Shown here: positions 46,920 through 60,828 of the stretch, one piece after another
How the letters are laid out: each line of letters begins with the position of its first letter
Position numbering within the stretch: the stretch's first letter is position 1
From: Atrichornis clamosus
Lineage: Eukaryota > Chordata > Aves > Passeriformes > Menuridae
Assembly: GCA_013400975.1 (NCBI GenBank)
Contig: WBMZ01006345.1
Location: 33,084 to 97,083 of the forward strand
DNA: 64,000 bases
Direction: 5' to 3'
Notes under the pieces: generated by a model
Told to the model about the DNA's origin: nothing
Seen by the model: the letters and a program-made list of their open reading frames with translations, nothing else
The model's database searches: none
Program-made: the position numbers and the translations under genes

Positions 46920-47012
46920 ATGGCGCCTTCGCCGGTCCCACTGTGCCCACGAAATCCACTCAGCCCCTTCCAGATGACCGATCTAAGTGGGGACAGTGCC
47001 TTGCTCGCCTAA
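46920..47012 (+). CDS. Short divergent ORF with ideal Kozak context (30 aa)
   Basis: GCCGCCATGGCG is a near-perfect initiation context just outside the promoter core. The frame MAPSPVPLCPRNPLSPFQMT ends after 30 codons at TAA. Not recognised as any known protein. It could be the start of a divergent transcript, or a chance match created by a YY1-like element. Confidence 0.25.
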   Translation: MAPSPVPLCPRNPLSPFQMTDLSGDSALLA

Positions 47013-47254
47013 TACGGCAATCTCTGTGTACGTGAAGGGGTTTGTCACCGCAGCTCCCTCACAGCACTGCACCAGCAGCCCGCAGTCGGAGTTTCCAAGT
47101 GCTCGCGTGGGAGGGCCACTGGCCAAGTTTGAAGGGCTGAGGGAGCGGAATAAAATTGAATCCCGCTAGTTCTGTCTCACTAGTGTTGCCTCTATGTAGC
47201 TTCCCTGTCCAGCGCTCTCTTTGGTCTCACTTTATCAGCAGGAGTACGGTAGAA

Positions 47255-47460
47255 TTAAAAAATGGTTTGGCTTGGAAGGGCACCTTGAAGGTCATTTAGT
47301 TCCAGCCCCATTTAGTCTATGACAGTGCTCCCGTACTTGTAGTGCTGCTCGGCCAATCTAGGCTTGTATACGGCTTCTACAACGGCCAGATCTGTGCTGC
47401 TGCGTCAACCTTATAACTAAACCTTTCCTTTATAAACATGTTTAACTGACGCCTGCTCCT
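47255..47460 (-). mobile_element. CR1 fragment
   Basis: Plus-strand reading ATGGTTTGGCTTGGAAGGGC then CATTTAGTTCCAGCCCCATT is the reverse complement of a CR1 3' end. It is followed by poorly preserved CR1 sequence. Confidence 0.7.
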
Positions 47461-47499
47461 TGTAAGCTTTATGCAATACTTGCTTCTTTGCTTGTAGCA

Positions 47500-47785
47500 T
47501 GTAGTGACAGGACAAGGGGGGATGGATTCAAACTAAGAAAAAGAGAATAGGTTTAGATTAGGTATTAGGAGGAAGCTCTTTACTGTGAGGGTGGTGAGGC
47601 ACAGGAACAGGTTGCCCAGATTGCCCAGAAAAGCTGAGAATGCCCCATCCCTGGAAGTGTTCAAAGACAAGTTGGATGAGGAACCTGGTCTAGTGGAAGG
47701 TGTCCCTGCCCATGGCAAGGGGGTTAGAACTAGATGACCTTTAAGGTCCCATCCAGTCCAAACCATTCCATGATTCTTCCTCGTG
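47500..47785 (+). mobile_element. CR1 3'-end fragment
   Basis: GTGACAGGACAAGGGGGGAT, then GAAGCTCTTTACTGTGAGGG, CATCCCTGGAAGTGTTCAAA and GATGACCTTTAAGGTCCCAT make a good plus-strand CR1 3' end with a CATTCCATGATTCTT tail. Confidence 0.92.
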
Positions 47786-47985
47786 TTTTACTTTTCTTTC
47801 TAAAAGGGACCATTTATCATATATGTGAGACTTGAAGCAGTTGGGATTTGAAAGTGGAGTTGTCAGCTATCATTGATGTATGGGGAATGTAAATGTTATT
47901 CGTGTTGAGGGAAATAATTCTACCATGCATACAGGTGAGTCAAGAGAGACTGTTTCTTTGCATGGAGCATGTTCCAGGGGTTTGA

Positions 47986-48008
47986 GCTGCTGCTGCTGCT
48001 GCTGCTGC
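47986..48008. repeat. (CTG)n trinucleotide repeat, about 7-8 units
   Basis: Perfect GCTGCTGCTG run in intergenic DNA. On the minus strand it gives a short poly-Gln in an open frame with no other coding support. Confidence 0.9.
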
Positions 48009-51000
48009 AAAAGTAGAAGAAATGTTTGTGAAGTAAAACCAACCAGGCACAAGAGATAACTGGTTGTCTCACACTGAAACTGGAGTGCAAAATATAGCTT
48101 CTTTTTTGGAAGTTTCTTCTAGAAAAAGGAAAAAAATATTTTGTACTAGGAACTAACTGCCATAGTAACCCACCATATTGTGCCCTTCAGGACTGAAACC
48201 AGGAGAGCTGAGATTACTCAGTAAAACTTGGTGGTTTGATGCGTGCAGGTGCATGGCTGCACAGGAAACAGACTAAAAAATACAGAATTGCAAAAGAAAA
48301 GACATGAGCATAAGGAAAAGAGGTAACGTAGCAGTTTTCTGTGCTTTCTTCCCTGCCTTCTGCATTTCACTGCTAAACTGCTTTCTTGTTCACAGACTTT
48401 TGCTTTCTGACAAGTGCCTGCAAACTGCTGACTATAATAGCAGGTACCAAGTTAATACTGGATTGTACATGAGACACCCAGATGTTTCACAGTATGCATA
48501 TTGAATAAATGAAACTTGAGAAGTGCACTTCCAAATGTGTTTTCCAGTCTCCTTATCGGATTTTTTGTCCTTCAGCATTTTCATTAGCAGTGCTCTCCAC
48601 AATAACATCTCTTGTAAATAGCTTTATCCTGCAGGTCAACGGGTAAAAAAAAAATTGAAGACAGTCTATTAAGAGAGTAATTGAGATTATGGATTTTAGA
48701 ATCCTCTACTTACAAAGCGTGAAAGAGGTCAAATATATGCTCCTCAATTATACTGGTGGATAAAAGGGATATTATGAAACTTACATGTGCTGTGTAAGAA
48801 TTTTGTTTCAAGGGTGTTTTCTGTCGTTGTCTTGCAGAATTATTTCTGCTACCACTTAATTTACATACATATACTGAAAACCAGGAATTTTAATACTGTA
48901 ATGTTTTCTACTTCTTACTACACACGTTTGAATTACAGTATTACAGGCCTGCATTAATTCCTTCCCCTGAAGTAGATGGTGTTCATTTTATAAAAGGTGA
49001 ATAGTGATGAAGCAGTATTGGTGCATTTAGTGAGGCATATATAAAACTGGAGATACTGGCTCCCCTGAGCTTCCATTACTACATTTCTCCTGTGGAAAAA
49101 GAATTATACTTGCAGGAGTTACGTACAAAGTCCCAAGATAGCTGGTGGAAAATTTGAATTTCTTTTCAGGAACAGAATGCTTTCCATACATAAAAAATGT
49201 CTCACAGAGTGAATCTATGTGAAACACAGATTTAAAAGAAATCATTTTGGTTTCATTCGTTTGAAGTTGAAGAGGGGTTGTATAACTGTGAAGCCTGTTG
49301 ATGAGTTGGCCTGCAGTGCACAGTCAGGAGCTCAAATCACAGTACAGGCCTTGTGCTGTTCTAGAAAATGGCTTTTGAGAGCAGGACTGTTTGTACTTCC
49401 CTATCACAGAGGATGTTTATTCCATCAGCAGATGAACCATTGCAAGAGATTTTGGCACAGGCACGTTGCCTCGGTGTGCTCTATGGAGCTGTTTAGTCTG
49501 AAAATGAGATTAGTGTGGCTGGAGTTGCCTTTGTATGGCCTGAGAGAAAAGATTCCCTGTCTCATGGGCAGGTCAAGCAGACCAGCATATGCAACCTGTA
49601 CCTCTTACTGCCACACAGGAGCACTTGCTCCTTTCTTCATTAGAAATTCTTCACTGTCCACTCATGTCTCTCACTCGCACGAGGGAAGGATGACCTTGCA
49701 GGCTTTTCTGCATCTTTAGCAGGGAAGCACTGGTTTTATAGGTTTTCTGAGATCTAGTAATGGAACAGTACAAACACCTGACAGCTCACCCTTGCACAGG
49801 ACTTGGCACCCTGCAAGAATTAAGTATTCTCCTTGAAAACCCCTGAAGGAAAAGCTTTAAAGAAAGTGTCATATCCAGACACTAAATCCTCCTGCCCTGA
49901 GTCCTCTAACACATTGTTATACATTACTGCAGTTTTCTGCTCCTAGTCTCCTTCATGCTGATAACTGAAGTAGCAGAATGAAATGAGAATTTATCTCAGT
50001 TTGAATTGGCCTTTCTTTCAATTCAGTATTCCTCAATGTCACATACCACACTGTCATATAGTCTTAAATGTTCCCCTATGGTTCATTTTGTTTTGATGTG
50101 CGATCACTTCTCCCATGCTGTTCTCTTTTAGCACCTGGCACCTGATGTCTAATTATCATGACCGCCAGGAACTAACAGGATGTCATTTTATAAATGTTTG
50201 TAATCCTTCAGTTCATACATTTTCAAAACTGCAAAGTGCTTTTGTTAAATAGTTTGCATTAAGTGTGTTTGTGTGTGAGCTGTGCAGAAAGACATGGAAT
50301 TTTCTAAGAAGGAAAAGGGCTAATCTTTATTTTTGAGACTGACTAATCTACTGTGGTCAGCCTGTGCAAGCACAGCCTGTAATAGTCTCTGCCTGAGACT
50401 GATTTGGGGATAAATTTTCTTGACAGATGTGGAAGGGTAGCTTTTGTTATTATACTGCGTGTCATGTAATAGAAAGCTGCAAAGCTATGCTTTCCAGTAC
50501 CAAAGCAACTGTATCCAGAGCTGTGCCTGTAAAAATTCTCAGTGTGCAGATTCTACCCAAAAAAAGATGCTACAGTTTAAAAAAAGGGGGAAAAAAAGGA
50601 AAAAAAAAAAGGTAAAATATGAGGCATAAAAGCCTATGTAGGATAATTGTGTGTAATTAAATTAAATACAATGTACATCCTAAAATTATTGTTCTGGAAA
50701 GATAAAGAAATGGCTGTAAATTCAGATGTGGTTTTAGATATAAATAGTGCTGTCTTACAGAAAAAAAAAAAGCTTGCTGTCCTATGACATTGATCCAGAA
50801 GCTCTTATTTGGTAACCATGCGCATTCTCTGTCACAAATGCTCCTGGGACGTCACCCAGCATCCTTAGCCCAGCTTAATGATTTGGGTCTCTGGAAAACA
50901 ACCAGCCTTAGGGTGGTAAGAGCAGCAACAAGTGATTGAGAACTTATTATTCATGCATGAACCACAGTGCTGCCTAAGGTCATTTTAAAATGGGCTCTCA

Positions 51001-51311
51001 AACCCTTAAACAAATTAACTCTCCCAAAGCTTGAAGCCAACAGAACTGAGCTGGATTCAGGGTTTTACAGACAAAAAGGAGCCTTTTATACCTGCTGTAT
51101 ATCCTCAGAACCAATCTCCCTAATTACTCATTGATGCCAGCATATATAGAATTCTACAATGCAAACTTGGTGTGTGCACATTAATTTGCTAAAATTCTTG
51201 TAACCCGCATTCAGCCTTCTAAAATATATGGGAATCATACATAGAGTTTTCTCCAATTGTTAAAATACGCATAGTAACTATATGCACTAATAGGCCGATT
51301 ATGATCAATCC

Positions 51312-51355
51312 AGTGAGTTTACAGCTGGTCTTTAGTGAGTTTACAGCCGGTCTTT
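51312..51355. repeat. 22-bp tandem duplication
   Basis: AGTGAGTTTACAGCTGGTCT plus TT is followed directly by a second copy with one C-for-T change. A recent local duplication, no function implied. Confidence 0.9.
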
Positions 51356-53055
51356 GCCAGCTTTTCTCAACTACTGTGCCATATCTTGTTTGGCTAACCT
51401 ACCTGTATTTCTTCTTGTAATATCTACTTTCATTCAATTTCAGAAACTATACTGAACATTCCTTTCTTTATTGCAGGTAATTTCAAGCAGAAAACTGGAT
51501 TTTCTGCCATTTTCTTTAAATAACAGATTCTACTCCAACATGACCTCTTAACTGGTTTAAAATTTTACCTTGTAAGAAAAGCTCTCCTTCTGTGATGAAA
51601 AATGCTTTTTTAGTTTAGTCCTATATTAGCAGTAAGCATTGTATTTTCAGCATGTAGTACAGATGAAAGGAGATAACTAGGTTTTTTTCTAATTTTAAAA
51701 TGATTACTTTTTCTCCAACCTAATTTTACTTGTTTAGTATTGTTTGCCTCCTCCTTTTGATGGCTTATGTTTATCACATTTCACACAGGAGGCATCGGAA
51801 TTTTCACAAGCTTCTGTTTCTCTCAGACAGGTATCCAAATGCCATGCCATAAACAAAAAAAAAATTAATGCAGAACCATCTTGAAGAATAGCTTAAGGCT
51901 TTAAGTCTACAAGTCTCCAAAGAAGAGGTTTATGGTGTTGGATGAAATCATAAAGAAGTAAATGGTCAGGTACTGCCAATTTAATGACCAATTTGAGCAT
52001 AGAATCTCAGAATCCTTTTTGGTGTCTTAGTAGTCATTTATACATAAAGCAGTTAAAAATGTGTGTTAGATACGTCCTTTCCTTAATGCTGGATTCTGCT
52101 ATTTCTCTGACAACTTATCTTGGAAAAGTGCATGTCATTATTCTTGGATATCTGTTACAGTATCATAATGTTTATGAAATACCAGCAAAAATGTTCACAG
52201 TGTAAAAAAGTGGATCCTGGTTTGATCAAGACCTTCACGGTGTAAATCAAAGAGACTATATGATCAGACAGACTTGTGATATACCAGATTACACTTCTAC
52301 TGCAAATTAACTTTGATGTTTTCTTTAGTAGAAAGAAACTGATTATATAGATGAAGTCATTAAAAGGCTTTATGGATGAAATATGTTTCAAAGAGAACCT
52401 TACAAAAGGAAGGTGGTGAAGAAGAATTTACAAGAAGTAAGAATGAATTTGCACCAAGAGAAGAAACTTGGAAAAGCTGCAGAGTGAACAAATGGATTTA
52501 GAAGTAAGGAGTGAACATGGAGTAGTGATATACTGGTTCTTATTGCTCCCATTTTAGTCTTTTTACTCATTTTACTCTTTTTAACAGAAACCAATAAAGA
52601 CATAGAGATATCTTCTGTCATAATTTTGCTAAATATTATAGAAGCCAATGAGGGATGAAAGAACAAAGGGTTTAGTGATAGCAAAGAGGTAAACTTAGAG
52701 TCAAGTCCGAGAAAAGCAAATGTGTAAGGGAAGCTATTTACAGTTTAGATGCTAATCTGGTAAACTGGAATCTCAGCTTTGGTTGTCTACAGGATCATAC
52801 CTTTTTGTGCCTGTCATTTTGGCTTAGTCTTTTCAGGAAAGATGTGATAAATGGAACTGAGTCCCAGAATGCTGATCCTGAAAAGCCTTGCTAAGCTACT
52901 AAAGTCTAGAAGCTGTTAACATTTTTTAATCCTAAAGATCCCTGAGCCTCTAGGTTTGCTGATCTTTATATGCAGATCTTTATATGCAATACTATTCTAG
53001 TGTTGATAGGACTGAAAAGCTCAGAATCTAAACTTGAACAAGATTCAGGAATTTA

Positions 53056-53081
53056 TATTTTTATATATATATATATATACA
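53056..53081. repeat. (TA)n microsatellite
   Basis: Run of alternating T and A after a short T tract in the intergenic region. No further signal around it. Confidence 0.8.
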
Positions 53082-56000
53082 TATCAACATGTAGTGTACT
53101 CAAAGGGTTTTTTTGGTTTTTTTTAATGTGAATTCTGATATTTAGTAGGTGCTTGAGGCTAAAGTTATATTTTCTGAAAATCATATATTCTTTTTCTCAG
53201 TATTTCCTATAAGGCAGCTGAACAGCTGCACCTTTGACTTTACATGGCTCCCTAATGGTGTGTTCACATCTTTAGATAATACCTCGAGGTTCCAGTAAAA
53301 CCCAGGTGATGTACCCACCAGTGAGGCTACATCAGCCCTAAAATTGGAGGCATCCATTGAAACCCTTTGTTTCAGATATTAAAGTAATAGTGAAGTCAGC
53401 AAAGGGGACAGCAGAGGTAGCGGAGGCAGACAGAGGCAGCAGTATAATTTGCCCCAGTAATGTCCTTGGTAGAGCAAAAAACACTTTTTTCCCACTGGTC
53501 CAATAAAATCGCCTCAATCTGCTTCTTTGGGTGATCAGTGCTCATCTGGAATTTTATCACTGTCCTTTTTAGAGGATAATTTAATTGTTTTACATTTATA
53601 GAGGCAAGGCAGTAACCTTAGATTTACATAGAGCTAATTTCTTTCTTTGTGAGTGGTTCTGCAGGATGTGAGCAATTAAGTTTTTGTGGGAGGATACAGG
53701 AAACATGATTAATGGATCAAAGAGATACCATCTAAGGGAAATGGGTATAATACCAAGGGAGATAATGCTCTATTTCATAATAGTTATGCAAATATGCCAA
53801 ATGTTGGAGAATTCAATTAATATTTGACAAATGGATTCTCTGTGATGCAGAGTAAACACATACTGGGGAAACAATGAAGCTCCATTGCACATTATCTGTT
53901 AACTTCCTCTCGAACAGGCTGGGTTGGCTCGTCAGGCATCTCATTCCACTGCAGGTGGCAGGGAACAGCTAGGCACAAACCAGTGAAAGACAGTCGTATT
54001 GTTTGGATGAAAAACACTGACCAAGGTTAAATTCTATGCACACAAGGCTAATCAGCACTTGTCAATGTGCTTAGGCCTACTGCTCAGTCCTCTGCCAAAA
54101 GTTACATTTTATTCCATGTAAATGAACAGTGGTTCAAAAATGAAGGCGACAGAATTAGACAATGTTTATGTTCTTGATTTACTTATCTGTAAAAGCAACA
54201 CTGGTAGAAAAAACAATAATCAAGTAAAAACAATGCCTTAGCTACTTGGAAGACACTGGACTGGGACTCAAAAAAGCTGAGCTTCAGTTACCTAAGTATA
54301 AAATGATGTTAATACTAATGATATATAAAGGCAATGAATGCCTCAGGTACTGTAGTGATGGGAGGTGTACAAATACCTAGATTTACTGAAAACATAAGTT
54401 TCTTGTTTGTTTACTAGCTTCCATACTGCACATGGTATTTTAATCTCTATTCTAAAATACTCAGTTCCCTTACTAAAGATTTAATATGAAGTTTTCTTCT
54501 GAGAAATCCTGATCCAGAGAAGGAAGACATTTGACAAGTATCTTGAAGCCTACCGTCCATGTCTGAGCATACAGACTGGGCACTAATGAAATGTGACAAG
54601 AGTAATCGAGGTAAAGTTGTAAATATGAAACTCAAGTTTGTCCTTTAGTTGCAACTGTGCTACAGCAGGGTATCAGGGCTATTCCCATATCCAGGCCCAG
54701 AGCTCCTGAATCATGAATCTCCCAGATGATCTAGGAACTCCCCAGCTGTTCACCTGCATCGATGGTTTAGATGGATCTGAAACAATGGTCTGACTGAACT
54801 TCCAGCCACTTTCACAATTAAAATTTTTACTTTCCTAGAAGCTCTCCAGGTAGGAATGGTGGGCAGTTCTAGAGATTTTCCCAGACAGTTCCTGCTTTCC
54901 CTGTATCAATTTATATGCTTAAGTGTGTTGATTAACATCCTGAGTGGAGAATCTTATTAAGAGGCACCCTTACATGGTTCTTGATGCAGATTTGACCAAA
55001 CTTTACATAGACATTTGTAAATAGGCAGTAGAAGCTGTTCCTACCTATATGAAAACAGTCACATAGGACCTTTGTACATACTTACCACACTTAGGAGATC
55101 TTTTGTATGAAGTTAAACATAACCAGTAGAAATGGATCATATCTGTGTTGGAATGGTCACATTGCATCACAGGACAGTTAGATCATGTAAGAATTGATCA
55201 AAACAGTGGTTTAAGAAACTAGATCACATGATCAAGTCAAGAAGCTGTTGCAAAGACCCCTTGCAATGGCAACTCAAGTTGCTATCTGGACCACAACCAA
55301 CTGTCCCAGTTGAGAGATCTACTTCACCATGTGACCCATTTCTTTCTAGACAACACTCTGAGTGTCTGTGCAAAACAAATCCTGGGCTGTTAGGACATAC
55401 CATGCCTTGCAGCCAGGAGGAATTCTAGGGACATCCTTTCAGTGCCTAGAGACAAGAAGCTGGGAAGAACATAAAAAATTAATCTTCAAAATCCCATGTT
55501 CCTCAGAAAACCTACTCCTGGAGATGGCATGTCTCTACTTGGAAGCTCTCTCAATGCTTCAGATGAGACTTCTGTGTATTGCTGTTTTCAGTGAAAGCAG
55601 GTGCCTACTTGGTGAAAACAGAAGTCCACCATGATGCAACCAGAAGTGACTAGGTGAGCTATAAACTTAAATACATATGACACAAAGAGTGTATTTTTTT
55701 TAAGTGTAAAGCGTGACAGCCAAGTTACCCTATATAGAAGTGATGCTACTATTGCTTCTTCAGTGCTGTTGCTTAGTGGTCAAAGCAGTTACCCAGGGCA
55801 GTGGAGATTTGGGGTTAATCCTCAGCCTGCAAATGCCCTGTGTCTTGAGGGAATGTCCTGTGCCATCTGGCTGCTGTGCATCTAGGAATGAGACTGGAAA
55901 GAAAGCAGACAGGGCAGTGACAGAAAAAGGTGAGGGGACTTGGAATTCAGGCAAAGATTGAATTCTCTACTGTGCTCTGAATGATCATTGCATTTTACAT

Positions 56001-57396
56001 AAGGCAATCTTGAGATGAACTTTCAAACCTTATGAATGAGTCGAGACTCCAGGTTAGGTTTGTCCTTCAGCCATTTCATTCACCTACAAAAAAACGAGCC
56101 ATGCTTGGTTAGGCCACTGCAGTGGGGGGAAGGCTCTGTGCTGTGTATCCTGAGCTGGCAGAAGCTCCAAGGTTCAGGAGCAGAGGACTGCTCAACACCT
56201 GTTATTCTGAGGATTTCATACTGGCCAGCCACTGAGCCCTTGTGTGGCATTCTGGGCTACCCTGGAAAGTGCCTAATTATTTTCTTTGAGAATATGAACC
56301 TGACATGGGTATTTTACTTATTTAAGTCACACTGCTGAGCCCAGACTTTGTGATGCATAAATAGGCACTCTTGAATCTCATCCTCGCATCATTTAAGTGT
56401 GCATTTTCCCTTTGGTTTTGACTGTTGGGGAGGATATGAGCCCTATTTTCTACATGCAAGGCATGTGTTCATTCATTTGGATTCACTACAGTCAAGTTAC
56501 AAGATCTTAAGAATATCCTAATCTCTTCTACTAACATGTCTATTTAAATCAGAGATAATAAATTCTAATAAACATCGATATTTTCCCAAGTTTATTATTC
56601 CTTTTAATGTGCAATGTTGCTGTGATCTTTGAGTTATTGCCTCTAACAGATAACTTCCCTGTTGTCAGGCCTGATTCTATCTTAAAATGTATTAATTTTA
56701 GTTAAATGTATCTTGGCAGACATCCACAATTGCAATCAGTGCTGAACACCACAGAGTATTCTTCCAATTGGACATAAAACTCAGAGATTGTTTTTAATAT
56801 GATTCTTTGCTATACAGTGTGTGCCATTAGATTTAATGAGCTCATTTTCAGGACAAGTTGACCAAACCAGTGCTATTGCTAATTTATAGAGGCTATGGAA
56901 AAAGTTACTCAATTATTTTCTTTTCTAAATTAAAACTTTATAGGAAATATTATTGCTTCTTTTCCTTTTAGCATGTGAACATAAAAAAGCCTAATTTTGG
57001 AAATAAAATGTTTTCTCAATGTGTGATTTCCAATGATTGATGTAATATCTTTGGGTTTTTTCTTGCAAATGTTTTGGCAACAAAGGTAAGTCTAGCATAT
57101 TCTTATGTCTGTTAATAAAACCAAACTCTGTATCATGATGACTGAGGAACCAGTAGCTATGTAGCTATCACAGCATGAGCTGAACAAGCCAGCTTGAAAT
57201 CCTGTGTAAACACTTGGCAGCTGGTGCCCAAGCTATTCTAGTTACCCTGCCAGCTCAAGAGTTCAGTGTAAAAACATTCTTGGTTAATAAAGGACTGGTT
57301 TAACAACCTTTTTCTCTGGAAATATTATCTCACTGGACACCATCGTGCTGGCTAAGACAGAAGGAAGCTTTAACCATTACTGTCTGTTTTCACCAG

Positions 57397-57566
57397 TCCT
57401 TGCAAGCTGAACAGAAACCTGGGCTGGTCCACACTGGAAAGCTGTGTCCTATAGACCTGATTCAAGAGACCACAGTTGAACCCCTGGAAAGATTAGAACA
57501 TGAAAGCACTTCAATTAGCCTCCTCATCATTGCAGCTCTAGTAGAGGGGATAACAAAGCAGGCCGG
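57397..57566 (+). CDS. Candidate plus-strand coding exon, unknown protein
   Basis: A good acceptor (ACTGTCTGTTTTCACCAG) opens a frame SLQAEQKPGLVHTGKLCPID ... ESTSISLLIIAALVEGITKQ, with a strong donor GCAGGCCG|GTAAGT after 170 nt. The frame also stays open past the donor to a TGA at about 57,751 (119 codons in all). The segment ISLLIIAALVEGITKQA is an amphipathic-looking helix. Not recognised; no neighbouring exon was found. It may be an exon of an unplaced gene, a decayed exon or chance. Confidence 0.35.
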
Positions 57567-60500
57567 TAAGTTGTTAGTTGAAGATGCAATGCAAAATGTC
57601 AGTGTTAACACACTAATGAGAAGAGTGGCACCTGAAAAAACCCAGGAGATCCAAACACTTGAGACAGTCATTCAAAAGGAGGAGCTCTCTGATGCTATTT
57701 TATGTGGTATCCTTCTGTCCTCTACCTTTAATCTAATGTCAATGGATAGATGATGGGAGCTGGTAGGCCAGGTTTCTCTTTCCGTATGTGAAAGTGGGTA
57801 TGGGAGCAGCTCTCTGGGATGGCTGCTGCTGGAAATGCGCCTCCCACTCCTTCCCTTTTCTCCTCTGCACTCAGATGCATGGCTTCCTCCCACCTCCTTC
57901 ACCTGCTGTTTTGGTTAGGCAAGGCACTTGCCCCAGAGTGATCACTTTCCACATCTGCAAAATGGAAATATTGCACCCATTTTTGAAAAATGCAGTTACC
58001 AGCATGAACCTCAGAACAGGAGTGGAAATTCTTGTTATTGCAGTTTTACATGCTTCTGCTTGCTTTTTGACAGTGTCCCATGATTGCTTCATAAATTGCT
58101 AATTCTGAGTTACTCAGAATTATAGCTATGTTTCTGTTTGCATTGGATAGACATATACCAAGGCTTTCATGCCTAGTATCCTTGCTACTTCTTAGAAAGA
58201 CACTTCTCATTTATACACAGAAATAATGACAGAAGAATGTTAAAAGGATTGCCTGAAAGCTGCAGATCACTTCTGGCAATAATTATTTATCTGTCTACCA
58301 TTTCGTCTGTGTACATTTTATTCTCTCTCAGTCTATATATAAAAACAAATTACTTAGCAGAATAAAAGCTGCTTATTTAAAACTTATAATGCTCTCTTTT
58401 GACCTGTACACAAACAAGCTGCACAGTGTAGGACATATGCCCATGCCATGCTTGGTAATCTTTTGGTGTTATTTACATGCATCTCATTGCTTTCCTAACA
58501 GAATAGACCGGTCTCCCCTCCCTAATGAAAGAGATAATGGGAAAATTGTTTGAGATGTTATAATGAAAGCAAATATATCATGATGTGTCTTTAGCAGAGT
58601 GGGTTAAGCATGAGTACCTTGCGTGCTAACTTTTCTTTCACCTATACACTACAATTTTGCACTAACAATTAATTAGCATTTTACAGAGTCAACATTAACT
58701 AAATATCCTTGATATACTCCCCAAGAGAGGATAATGTCATTAACCTCTTTTACAGATGAAGAAACAATATTGAATTAGCATTATAACTCCATTGACTTCT
58801 GTGGAATTATTCCAGATTTACACCAGCAGAAACAAGACTAACTTTAGTCCTCAAAGGAATAAGTGATGTGCTCATGGTTATCTAGTCACAAGAATATCAA
58901 CTACATAAAAGTCTTTGCAAGACCAGCTTTGAGATAGAAAACCAGATCAATTTAGATTTTAGCAGAGCTCTGGAGACTGTAGTCAATTTCAAAAATGCAG
59001 AGGTAAGAATCAGAGGTTAAGAAAACCCTACTAATCTCAAAAATCAAACACAGCGTTTGAAAAAGTATGGAGATGCCTCAGAGATGCCTCTTTCATAGTA
59101 CAGTTTATCATCAGGTGTGATTTTTCTCTCTCTCACATGGCAGCACTTGAAAGCATGAGAGATGCTGAAAAGTCTAACAGATCTTGTGGACAAAACTGCC
59201 TATTTAAACAGTAATAATAACCTTCCTGTATAATACATTAGAAAGCCTACAGAATTCCTGGTTCCTGAACTTGAATTACCAAATAACCATGGAGGTGAAT
59301 TCTATTTCATTGGCTGATATGTACTTATTCAAGGTAAGGCATGTTCACTTTTATTTTTAATTGCACTACTAAAATACAAACAGGTTAGATGCTAAAAACA
59401 GAGGTACAGATAATGAGATGCATTCTTTCTATGGAAAATCTATGATTTACATTTTGCACCCTCTTAGTTGTCCTTGCAGCTTGAAAAGCATGGACCAGGA
59501 TCAGAGGAAAATGCATGCTGCCAAGCTGAACTTATTCACAGGATTTACCTTACCAGTTCCTTACAAAACAAAATGTGATGTAAGACAGTAGTGCACAAGT
59601 ACTGCAGAAGTGGCCACATGAATGTGCACAGCTTTATCACTGCAAACGTGGTCCCAAATACATTTCACCATTTATGCAGAATTTTTTGACAACAAAAGAT
59701 GGCTGGGAGCTTGAAACAGCTCTAGGATAAAGTAGTTCTCCCAGTTCAGAAACAAGAATTTTCACATCTCCTCCCTTCAGAAAGTCTCATAGCTGCCATG
59801 CTCTTCCACAGACTTTCTTTTTGGACTTGGACAGACCAAAAAAGGACTGCTCCAACTCCTTCTGCAGTCAATGGGTACAATTCAGTTTGACTTCAGGCAG
59901 ATTGGTTCAGGCCCTTAATCTTCCTGAATGTACTTCCATTTGAACAAGCAGTAAACACTGATATTACCTGAGAAAAGAAGGGCAACATGAATCTATTTCC
60001 AAACAAAAGAGATTTACAGGGCAGTTGGAATTACAGCACATTTATTTTCTTTAAAGTTAATGAGCGGCATGATCCAATAATAATTGTATCTTATGCTTTT
60101 CATAAAGATCTCAAGGCATTTAATAATCAGTTAACAGCTCAAGCACGTCACCATTACAGAATATTTTGCAATAAACCATTAGGAATTAATGTAGAGTGAG
60201 CTTTCCATCATCACTAAACAAACTGCTACACAGCTGGCATCCATGCCAAGCAGTCTTTGAATTTTTTAATGAAGAATATACATTCCCTGCAAGCATAGGA
60301 TAAGTCCCTGTGCCAGGACCTTCTATTTGCCTCTTCCCCACCACCTGCAAATTTTTTTATGTTTAACCATTTCTCTGTACTTTGGTGAGATTAATAAAAT
60401 CCAGTGCTTCTGTGCTGCATTACCTTCAATTCAGATATTTAGGACAAGATGGATCACAGTAAGTGCAATGAGAAGTAGTTATACTCCTAGATTGAAAATC

Positions 60501-60828
60501 AGTCCCTAGAGCAACTTCACATACTCCTGAAGTATTTAACAGATCTGTGGGTTAGACTTCCAAACAAACTTTTGTTGCCTTCTCTTAAGTCTTGCTACTC
60601 CTCCTAATTTTTCCAGTTAATAATTCTAGACATACCCCTACCTCCTCAGATTAAAGACAAGTTAAGAAGAAGACAGCACCTATGTAGGTTTTGTCAGGCT
60701 GTTGTCAAACCTAGCAATTAAGTGCCTGGCCCTCACAGGTATTTTACAGTAGCAGTAATGCAGTCAGGATCCTTACATTCCAGAGATAATGTCTAGATCT
60801 AAAATTCAAGCTTGTACCTAAACAGCTC

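Larger units (their letters stand above)
46440..46960. promoter_or_regulatory. CpG-island promoter of CEP295, possibly bidirectional
   Basis: GC- and CpG-rich island in otherwise AT-rich DNA. Visible elements: a palindromic NRF-1-type site GCGCATGCGC (46791-46800), E-box CACGTG (46758-46763), GC box CCCCGCCCCC (46815-46824), CCAAT (46837-46841), YY1-like ATGGCGG (46853-46859), an alternating CG run (46866-46876) and a CRE half-site TGACGT (46887-46892). There is no TATA box. CEP295 runs left from here; a plus-strand transcript is possible. Confidence 0.85.
46980..57396. other. Intergenic DNA upstream of CEP295
   Basis: Apart from two CR1 pieces and the CTG run near 48.0 kb, I see only AT-rich unique sequence with small local duplications (51,312-51,355; 52,961-52,986) and a TA-rich microsatellite near 53,060. 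A 166-codon open frame on the plus strand at 49,219-49,719 has no splice, homology or composition support and is not called as a gene. Confidence 0.6.

Noticed and set aside
47870..48052. Minus-strand ORF with a poly-Gln run
   Set aside because: The glutamines come from the CTG repeat; the rest has no coding features.
49219..49719. 166-codon plus-strand open frame upstream of CEP295
   Set aside because: Long, but the peptide is Cys/His/Leu-rich without any motif, flanking splice sites or recognisable homology. A chance ORF of this size is plausible in 17 kb of intergenic DNA.
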